Below, piece by piece: positions 16,394 to 21,347 of a stretch of 21,347 nt of DNA. The DNA comes from NAT127 sp041655035 (GTDB lineage Bacteria; Pseudomonadota; Gammaproteobacteria; Pseudomonadales; Porticoccaceae), in NCBI GenBank assembly GCA_041655035.1, contig JBAZCN010000047.1, forward strand, positions 1 to 21,347. The letters are read 5' to 3'. A model generated the notes under the pieces. That model worked only from the letters and a program-made list of their open reading frames with translations. It did no database searches and had not been told where the DNA came from. Position numbers and translations under genes: made by a program. Within the stretch, counting starts at the first letter, position 1; the number at the start of each line of letters is the position of its first letter.

Positions 16394-16421
16394 ATTGTAG
16401 AAATCATTCATGTTTTTACAA
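16394..16421 (-). promoter_or_regulatory. Candidate promoter for the Rieske gene
   Basis: On the minus strand, TTGTAA (16421-16416) and TACAAT (16399-16394) are separated by 16 nt, about 80 nt upstream of the Rieske ATG. The region is distinctly AT-rich compared with its surroundings. Confidence 0.5.
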
Positions 16422-16424
16422 CAC

Positions 16425-16444
16425 ACAAACTGTTTATAATTTGT
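16425..16444. promoter_or_regulatory. Candidate LysR-binding dyad overlapping the lysR -10 box
   Basis: ACAAA (16425-16429), a 10-nt spacer, then TTTGT (16440-16444): an interrupted dyad in the middle of the divergent gap. It overlaps a consensus TATAAT at 16435-16440 that would serve the LysR gene, and it abuts the -35 proposed for the Rieske gene. This arrangement suits autorepression plus activation of the divergent target. Confidence 0.5.
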
Positions 16445-16473
16445 TAACTTATTTTCACTAATGGAAGAATGTC

Positions 16474-17454
16474 ATGGCTGATATCAAATATCTCGCCACC
16501 TTTATTCAAGTCGTCAATCGCGGCAGTTTTTCCGCGGCAGCGAAACATCTCGGCGTCACTCCGCCGGCGGTTAGCAAAAGTATCGCAAGGCTCGAAAGCA
16601 GCCTCGGGGTACGCCTGCTCAACCGCAACACCCGCAATTTGCACCTGACCAGCGAGGGCCGGGATTTCTTTGAAAAGATCAGTGCGTTGATGAGTGAGAT
16701 CGACAAAACCGTCGAAGATCTCAAGGACGCCACACAGGTTCCCGAGGGCCAGGTGCGCGTCGCCGTCGGCGCCACTTTCGGACGTTATTTCCTGCTTCCG
16801 GTACTTGCGGAGTTCTTTGCCCGCTACCCGCAGATCGCGCTGGAACTGGATTTCGATGACAACCCGAAAGATTTGCTCGAACGCGGTTTCGACGTCGGCA
16901 TCCGCCAGGGCCAGGGCGACCATTTCAGTTATGTGTCACGGCGACTGACGTCCGATTATCCGATCATCCTGGTGGCCAGCCCCCGCTATCTGGCCGAGCG
17001 CGGAGTGCCCCGCACTCTCGAACAGCTGGCCGGCCACGACTGCATCGGCGCCGGTTCCAACGTGAGGATCGCCGACAGCTGGAAACTCCAGCGGGTGCCC
17101 AAAGCGGGCAAATCCTCGCGGGGGAAAAAGAACACCGAGTATTTCCCCGTTCCCCGTGGCCGGCTCACGGTGAATACCCAGTTCGACACCACGCTGAACG
17201 CCGCCCTCCACGATCTCGGCATCGCCTTTGTGGCGTTGCCGGCGGCGGTGCCTTTTCTCAAGGCCGGACACCTGAAAATCGTAATGCCCGATTATGTGGT
17301 CAAGAACACCTCATCCACCGGCGACCAGATTTTCATCCAGTACCCTCACCGCGAATACCTGCCTCCGAAGGTGAGGGTTCTGGTGGAATACCTGCTGGAG
17401 ATCTTCCACCGCGAGGACGATCACGATGCCGTCCTCCACACCTATTCCGCCTGA
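16474..17454 (+). CDS. LysR-family transcriptional regulator
   Basis: LysR-type regulator of 326 aa. The N-terminal winged helix-turn-helix is clear at residues 3-62: FIQVVNRGSFSAAAKHLGVTPPAVSKSIARLE, then LGVRLLNRNTRNLHLTSEG. The effector-binding domain follows (GQVRVAVGATFGRYFLLPVLAEFFARYPQI, DVGIR, IAFVALP). A basic insert near residues 210-224 (KAGKSSRGKKNTEY) is unusual for the family. It is divergent from the Rieske gene with a 159-nt AT-rich gap holding an interrupted dyad, the standard LysR layout, so it most likely regulates that oxygenase in response to its substrate or a metabolite. It may also affect the operon that converges from the right; that is unproven. Confidence 0.93.
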   Translation: MADIKYLATFIQVVNRGSFSAAAKHLGVTPPAVSKSIARLESSLGVRLLNRNTRNLHLTSEGRDFFEKISALMSEIDKTVEDLKDATQVPEGQVRVAVGATFGRYFLLPVLAEFFARYPQIALELDFDDNPKDLLERGFDVGIRQGQGDHFSYVSRRLTSDYPIILVASPRYLAERGVPRTLEQLAGHDCIGAGSNVRIADSWKLQRVPKAGKSSRGKKNTEYFPVPRGRLTVNTQFDTTLNAALHDLGIAFVALPAAVPFLKAGHLKIVMPDYVVKNTSSTGDQIFIQYPHREYLPPKVRVLVEYLLEIFHREDDHDAVLHTYSA

Positions 17455-17531
17455 CGGTGCGGCGGCGCTCGCGCCAGGCAGCCGCGATCGAGCCTGTCCG
17501 CCTTTCACGGCCACGATTCATGGCGCGGCCC

Positions 17532-17975
17532 TCACCAATGGCCGGTATTGGGCATCGACAGCCAGGGTTCGGACGGCGGCAACGGCTGGCCTTTTTGCAG
17601 CAGCTCGATGGAGATATTGTCCGGCGAGCGCACGAAAGCCATGTGCCCGCAACGGGGCGGGCGGTTGATGGTCACTCCGCCATCCATCAAGCGCTGGCAG
17701 GCGGCGTAAATGTCGTCGACGCGAAACGCCAGATGCCCAAAATTGCGGGCTTCGCCGTAGGGCGGCTCCGGGTCCCAGTTGTAGGTCAGCTCGATCAGCG
17801 GGCTTTGCTTGTGGCCGGCCTCGGCGCTGTCGCCTGGCGCGGCGAGAAACACCAGGGTAAAACGCCCGGCCTCGACCTCGTGGCGCTTCATTTCCACCAA
17901 GCCCAGCTTGGTGCAGTAAAAATCCAGGGATTTTTCCAGGTCGGCCACCCGAACCATGGTGTGCAGGAATTCCAT
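17532..17975 (-). CDS. gloA: Glyoxalase I-like (lactoylglutathione lyase family) protein
   Basis: A 147-aa VOC protein closely resembling bacterial glyoxalase I, which isomerises the hemithioacetal of methylglyoxal and glutathione to S-lactoylglutathione. It begins MEFLHTMVRVADLEKSLDFY, as in E. coli GloA, and keeps all four expected metal ligands: His5, Glu62 in LIELTYNW, His81 in FGHLAFRV and Glu124 in ISIELLQ. An extended C-terminal tail (PLPPSEPWLSMPNTGHW) is extra. The start at 17973-17975 has AAGGTG about 6 nt upstream; a longer frame to 18041 is not conserved. It is the last gene of the six-gene minus-strand set, 91 nt after the crotonase, so it may handle a pathway intermediate rather than methylglyoxal. 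The symbol reflects family resemblance, not proven function. Confidence 0.85.
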   Translation of the reverse strand: MEFLHTMVRVADLEKSLDFYCTKLGLVEMKRHEVEAGRFTLVFLAAPGDSAEAGHKQSPLIELTYNWDPEPPYGEARNFGHLAFRVDDIYAACQRLMDGGVTINRPPRCGHMAFVRSPDNISIELLQKGQPLPPSEPWLSMPNTGHW

Positions 17976-18066
17976 AATTTCACCTTCGTTGCAGGACAAT
18001 CGAGTGTGTAAGTTTAACCGGAACCTGCCACCGCCGGGCATGCCGCCCGCTTGCTGCCGCTTTCTC

Positions 18067-18837
18067 TCAACGGCGGGAGGCCATATCGATGATCCCCATG
18101 CCCTCCAGCATCAGCCCGTAACCGAGATCGTCGAGCATTCGGCGCTTGATGTGCTGGACGCAGGCAACGCGGGTATTGCGCAGCATCAGGGTCGGTTTTG
18201 CGGCGAGCTGCGCCGCCAGCTCCCAGGCGCGCTCGCGCAGCCCGGCGGCGGGCACCACTTCGGCGACGAAGCCAAGCTGCTTGCCCTCGGCGGCGGAAAT
18301 TTCCTCCCCGGTGAGCAGGAAATGGCGCCCCCGGTTGGGGCCCAGCAGCATCGGCCACCAGACATGGACGCCGTCGCCGGGCACCACGTTGCCCGGTGAG
18401 TGGGCCTTGTCGGCAAAGGACGCGGTATCCGCCGCCAGCACGATATCCGACAAGGTGAGCAGCTCGGCGTGGATAAAGGCCGGGCCGTTGACCGCGCCGA
18501 TCACCGGCACCTCGATATCGAGCAGGTTGTGGAGCAGGTCCTTGCCCTCCTTGGTGATGCGGTCCCAGAATTTCGCGGTGCCCATGTCCGGGTCCGGCTC
18601 GGAAAAATCCATCTCGGTGAGAAAACGGTCGCCAGTGCCGGTGAGGATCACGATGCGATTGCCGCGGTCGCGGCCCACCTGGTAGAAAGCGTCGCCGAGT
18701 TCGTCGTGGAGCCCGCCGGGGTAGGCGCTCCAGGTGGCTGGGCCACCGCTGTTGTGGATAGCGATTTCGAGCACGCCATCGCGGCGCTCGAAACGGATGA
18801 AACGGTATTTATCCTGGTAATCGGCCAGTTTGCTCAT
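18067..18837 (-). CDS. 6-oxocamphor hydrolase-like crotonase (beta-diketone C-C hydrolase)
   Basis: Crotonase-superfamily protein of 256 aa. It does not match ordinary enoyl-CoA hydratases (no GGG after NGPA) but aligns along its length, from memory, with Rhodococcus 6-oxocamphor hydrolase, which cleaves a cyclic 1,3-diketone by a retro-Claisen reaction without CoA. The catalytic set recalled for that enzyme (Trp40, His122, His145, Asp154, Glu244) has counterparts at Trp36, His123, His146, Asp155 and Glu245. Diagnostic blocks include ATWSAYPGGLHDEL, FIHAELLTLSDIVLAA, KAHSPGNVVPGDGVHVWWP and GPNRGRHFLLTGEE. GAGGA lies 7 nt before the ATG. It follows an SDR gene by 30 nt in the P450 operon, the expected partner for generating a diketone. 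The exact substrate is not known. Confidence 0.85.
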   Translation of the reverse strand: MSKLADYQDKYRFIRFERRDGVLEIAIHNSGGPATWSAYPGGLHDELGDAFYQVGRDRGNRIVILTGTGDRFLTEMDFSEPDPDMGTAKFWDRITKEGKDLLHNLLDIEVPVIGAVNGPAFIHAELLTLSDIVLAADTASFADKAHSPGNVVPGDGVHVWWPMLLGPNRGRHFLLTGEEISAAEGKQLGFVAEVVPAAGLRERAWELAAQLAAKPTLMLRNTRVACVQHIKRRMLDDLGYGLMLEGMGIIDMASRR

Positions 18838-18867
18838 CGGATTTCCTCGTCGATTGGGGCGCTGCGG

Positions 18868-19620
18868 TCAGCCGGCGCTGTGGCCGCCGTCGGACAACAG
18901 GCAGGTGCCGTGGATATTGGCGGCGCGCTCGGAGGCGAGATAGAGCACCAGATCCGCCACCTGGGCCGGGTCCGCCGCCGGGCGCACCGCCATATAGCGC
19001 TGGATCAGCTCCATATCGACATCAGCGGGAAACGTCTGGCCGTCCATCATGTTGGTGGCCATCGGACCCGGCGCGACGCAATTGATGCGGACCGGCTTTT
19101 TCATGAACTCCATGGCCAGGGAGCGGGTCATCTGCACCAGCCCGGCCTTGGTGGCGGTGTAGGGTGCCAGATAGGCCTCGCCCACATAGGCGCCCGACGA
19201 GGCGACATTGACGATATTGCCGCTGCCCGCCAGCAGGTGGGGCAGGCCGGCCTGGATCAGCCAGAACGGCGCGGACAGGTTCACCGCGATGATCCGGTTC
19301 CACAATGCCTCGCTGATCTGCTCCGCATGGGCAGGACCGAGGATGCCGGCGACATTGCACAGCACGTCGAGACCGCCGAACCGCGCGACGGTATCCGCCA
19401 CCAGGCCGATACAGGCTTCGCGGCTGGACAGATCCACCCGGCTCGCGAATGCCTCGCCGCCCCGCCCGGCGATCAACCCGGCGGTGTCGTCGAGCCCCGC
19501 GCCGTCCACGTCCGCCGCGGCAACCCTGGCGCCAGCGCCGGCGAACGCCAGCGCCACCGCCCGCCCGAGACCACCGGCCGCGCCGGTCACCAACACCGTT
19601 TTGCCAGAAAAATCTTCCAT
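18868..19620 (-). CDS. Short-chain dehydrogenase/reductase (operon SDR 2)
   Basis: Classical SDR, 250 aa. TGAAGGLG is at residues 12-19, Asp37 ends the second strand (NAD preference), NVAG is at 89-92, the active-site Ser is in ASSGA (141-142), and Tyr154/Lys158 are in YTATK. GTCLLSDGGHSAG closes the chain. AGAGGAAAG precedes the ATG. It lies 56 nt after the previous SDR and 30 nt before the crotonase, tightly within the operon. A likely role is oxidising the P450-made alcohol, or a later alcohol of the route, to a ketone. With two SDRs side by side, one may act on each stereoisomer or step; sequence cannot assign which. Confidence 0.92.
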   Translation of the reverse strand: MEDFSGKTVLVTGAAGGLGRAVALAFAGAGARVAAADVDGAGLDDTAGLIAGRGGEAFASRVDLSSREACIGLVADTVARFGGLDVLCNVAGILGPAHAEQISEALWNRIIAVNLSAPFWLIQAGLPHLLAGSGNIVNVASSGAYVGEAYLAPYTATKAGLVQMTRSLAMEFMKKPVRINCVAPGPMATNMMDGQTFPADVDMELIQRYMAVRPAADPAQVADLVLYLASERAANIHGTCLLSDGGHSAG

Positions 19621-19676
19621 CCGTCTTTCCTCTCTATGTTTTGGGGAGTGCCATGATGATCATGCCGGCGCAATGA

Positions 19677-20462
19677 TCAGGGCCGCAGGATCCAGCCGCC
19701 ATCGACATGCAACACCTGCCCGGTAATCCAGCTCCCTGCCGGAGAGCAGAGCAGCAGCAATGCGCCGACCAGTTCATCCGGCTGGCCCTGCACCCGCATG
19801 GCGACGATCATGTCGAGCATCTTGCGGAACGGCGACTCCTCCGGCGTCAGTGACTTGCCGGCCTCGCTCATGGTGTTGCCAGGGGCGATAGCGTTGACGT
19901 TGATACCCTCGCGGCCGAGCTCGGTGGCCAGGGTAGTGGTCAGGCCCACCAGCGCCAGCTTGCTGATGCCATACAGTGACGCCGCCGGAAAGGCGCCACC
20001 GGAAACCTGATTGACGATCCTGCCGCCACCGCGCCCGCGCATCATCGGCACGACGGCCTGGCAGCAGTTGAGTGCGCCGGTGACATTGACCGCCATCACC
20101 CGGTTCCACTCTTCCGGGGAGCAGGCAATGGTTGGGGTATAGGCCAGCTCCGCCATCAACGCGGCATTATTGACGAGGATATCGACACCACCGAAGGAAC
20201 GCCGGGCTTCCTCGGCCATGGCGCGGGTGGAGTCGGGGTCGGCAATATCGACGCCGATGGCCAGCGAGTCATGGCCGAGCGCCCCGATCTCGTCGGCCAC
20301 GATTTGCGCGCCACTCTGGTCGAGGTCCGCCACCACTACCTGGGCACCGGCGGCGGCGAGTCCCAGTGCGTAGGCGCGGCCAATGGAGTTGCCTCGGGCG
20401 CCAACGCCCGTCACTACCGCCACTTTGCCGTTGAGGGAAAACTGATCGAGCGAAAAAGCCAT
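19677..20462 (-). CDS. Short-chain dehydrogenase/reductase (operon SDR 1)
   Basis: Classical-type SDR, 261 aa. The cofactor loop is slightly extended (TGVGARGNSIGR from residue 18), with Asp46 ending the second strand. NNAA is at 98-101 in place of NNAG, Ser154 is in VSGGA, and Tyr164/Lys168 are in YGISK. The C-terminal GQVLHVDGGWI is typical. AAAGG sits about 9 nt upstream of the ATG. It follows the rubredoxin gene by 67 nt on the same strand. It differs clearly from the other operon SDR, so the two probably have different substrates instead of being recent duplicates. Role by context: oxidation of a hydroxylated (bi)cyclic ketone. Confidence 0.92.
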   Translation of the reverse strand: MAFSLDQFSLNGKVAVVTGVGARGNSIGRAYALGLAAAGAQVVVADLDQSGAQIVADEIGALGHDSLAIGVDIADPDSTRAMAEEARRSFGGVDILVNNAALMAELAYTPTIACSPEEWNRVMAVNVTGALNCCQAVVPMMRGRGGGRIVNQVSGGAFPAASLYGISKLALVGLTTTLATELGREGINVNAIAPGNTMSEAGKSLTPEESPFRKMLDMIVAMRVQGQPDELVGALLLLCSPAGSWITGQVLHVDGGWILRP

Positions 20463-20529
20463 GCTGGTTTACCTTTTATTGCAAAAATCCTGGCCACCAA
20501 AACCGTAAAACCGCGGACGACACAGGGAT

Positions 20530-20697
20530 TCAGACGATTTCTATCATCTCGAAATCCGCTTTGGCGGCGCCGCAATCAGGGCATTCGAAATCATCGGGGA
20601 TATCCTCCCACCGGGTGCCCGGTGGAATACCGTCCTCGGGCAGCCCCACAGCCTCGTCGTAGATAAAACCACAATAGAAACATTGCCATTTTTTCAT
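20530..20697 (-). CDS. Rubredoxin
   Basis: A 55-aa rubredoxin, a one-iron electron carrier. The Fe(Cys)4 site is formed by Cys6 and Cys9 (CFYCG) and Cys39 and Cys42 (CPDCG). GLPEDGIPPGTRWEDIPDDF between them is the standard rubredoxin core. The ATG at 20695-20697 has GAGGCGG upstream; a longer frame to 20790 runs into the P450 coding region and is not real. It lies 19 nt after the P450 stop codon, so the two genes are almost certainly cotranscribed, and this protein is the natural candidate for its electron donor. Rubredoxins usually serve alkane hydroxylases such as AlkB, while P450cam-type enzymes usually take a [2Fe-2S] ferredoxin. No reductase is in the window. Confidence 0.95.
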   Translation of the reverse strand: MKKWQCFYCGFIYDEAVGLPEDGIPPGTRWEDIPDDFECPDCGAAKADFEMIEIV

Positions 20698-20716
20698 GAT
20701 TATCCGCCTCTTCCTG

Positions 20717-21347
20717 TTACTTGGTGTCCCATTCCAGCGGCAGGCTGTGGAGCGCCACCACCATCCCGGTGTCCACCACCAGTTCGGCATCGGCCCTGAC
20801 GCGAAAATCGGGGATACGCGCCAACCATTCCTGGAGGAAAGCCCGCAATTCCACCCGCGCCAGCATCGAGCCGAGACAGCGATGAGGGCCGTTGCCGAAG
20901 GTGCCGTGGAATACTACCTTGCGGGCGAAATCCACATCCGTGGGATCGGCGAACTCCCGATCGTCCATGCCGTGGGACATGGTGGGCGTTATGATCATGT
21001 CATCTTTCCTGAGTGGCACACCGTGGAATTCCGTGTCGCGGGTAACGATGCGGCCGAGGCTCGATACCGGGAAGCGACGCAGCATTTCCTCCACCGCTTT
21101 GGGGATCAGCTCGGGCCTCGCCACCAGCTCGCCGCGCGTCTGCGGATGGCGCGCCAGGTAATTCATGGTAAAGCCCAGCACGGCGGCGACAGTGTCGAGG
21201 CCACCGAGCAGCAGCAGGATGGTCATGCCGGTAAGCTGGTCCTCGGTGAGTTTTTCGCCGTCCACCTCGGCCTGGCAGAGGCGGCTCAGCAGGTCGCCGC
21301 CGGGATTGCCGCGGCGCTGGCGCACCGTGTCCCGGGCATAGTCGGTC
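20717..21347 (-). CDS. Cytochrome P450, CYP101 (P450cam)-like, 5' end outside the window
   Basis: C-terminal half of a bacterial class I-type P450, about 209 residues, open through the window edge. The I-helix oxygen-activation motif is GGLDTV, exactly as in P450cam (its Asp251-Thr252). ExxR is in VEEMLRRF. The haem-Cys loop is FGNGPHRCLG. Further blocks match P450cam as I recall it: RIVTRDTEFHGVPL, PTDVDFARK, EWLARIPDFRV and the end LPLEWD. The residue corresponding to Asp297 of P450cam, by the haem propionate and substrate, appears to be Leu (SSLGRI), hinting at a different pocket. The camphor-binding Tyr96 region lies outside the window. It is first in the visible order of the rubredoxin-SDR-SDR-hydrolase-glyoxalase unit and should hydroxylate the substrate. 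Confidence 0.93.
   Translation of the reverse strand, partial: TDYARDTVRQRRGNPGGDLLSRLCQAEVDGEKLTEDQLTGMTILLLLGGLDTVAAVLGFTMNYLARHPQTRGELVARPELIPKAVEEMLRRFPVSSLGRIVTRDTEFHGVPLRKDDMIITPTMSHGMDDREFADPTDVDFARKVVFHGTFGNGPHRCLGSMLARVELRAFLQEWLARIPDFRVRADAELVVDTGMVVALHSLPLEWDTK

Noticed and set aside
16315..16407. Upstream extension of the Rieske protein to 16407
   Set aside because: It would run through the proposed promoter, and the strong GAGGTGGAG site lies just before the ATGs at 16312-16317.
18067..18837. Plain enoyl-CoA hydratase of beta-oxidation
   Set aside because: The oxyanion-loop sequence and catalytic Glu pattern of hydratases are missing, while the His/His/Asp/Glu set of 6-oxocamphor hydrolase is present.
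20717..21347. Naming the P450 camC, or claiming camphor as its substrate
   Set aside because: Only the C-terminal half is visible, the camphor-contacting Tyr96 region is outside the window, and the Asp297-equivalent appears changed. Resemblance to CYP101 is as far as the evidence goes.

Overview
The window is GC-rich, densely coded DNA from a Gram-negative bacterium. The TonB-dependent receptor rules out a Gram-positive host, and the gene families (HI0933-type and COG2509 flavoproteins, RhlE-like helicase, Rieske, P450, SDR and crotonase enzymes) fit a gammaproteobacterium, possibly a marine Cellvibrionales relative. That placement is inference. The left part mixes transport and housekeeping genes. 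The right two thirds is an accessory catabolic region.

Layout. 1-1161: 3' part of an amidase with a one-base deletion at its active-site serine. 1271-3790: TonB-dependent outer-membrane receptor, followed by a strong terminator. 3956-6980: two unrelated FAD-binding proteins separated by a degenerate tandem array. 7261-8700: DEAD-box RNA helicase whose N-terminus is a 15-nt repeat. 8718-9911 (-): amidohydrolase-2 family enzyme. 10139-10583 (-): remnant of a Rieske oxygenase that has lost its whole centre. 10829-11617 (-): SDR-fold protein lacking the catalytic Tyr/Lys. 11806-12573 (+): canonical SDR. 12689-13948 (-): alkylsulfatase-like metallo-beta-lactamase-fold hydrolase. 14317-14823 (+): VOC-fold protein. 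14884-16314 (-): intact Rieske oxygenase alpha subunit, divergent from a LysR regulator (16474-17454, +). 17532-21347 (-): a six-gene unit in the transcription order P450 (5' end outside the window), rubredoxin, SDR, SDR, 6-oxocamphor-hydrolase-like crotonase, glyoxalase I-like protein.

How it works together. The most informative part is the right-hand operon. The P450 fragment resembles CYP101/P450cam along its visible length. The crotonase keeps every catalytic residue I recall for 6-oxocamphor hydrolase, at almost the same positions. With two SDRs between them, the obvious reading is hydroxylation of a (bi)cyclic ketone, oxidation of the alcohol to a 1,3-diketone, then hydrolytic C-C ring opening. 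That is the logic of the Rhodococcus 6-oxocamphor route, here next to a rubredoxin instead of the usual [2Fe-2S] ferredoxin. The Rieske enzyme, amidohydrolase, other SDRs and TonB receptor may serve the same or related terpenoid/alicyclic substrates, but the sequence does not prove this.

Non-coding structure. There are two copies of a roughly 90-130 bp palindromic intergenic repeat (about 7040-7132 and 9955-10040) and three short tandem arrays with 15-21 nt units placed at gene edges (5249-5334, 7264-7338, 14878-14961). There is also a near-perfect 18-bp palindrome between divergent genes (14063-14080), and a compact AT-rich control region between the Rieske and LysR genes.
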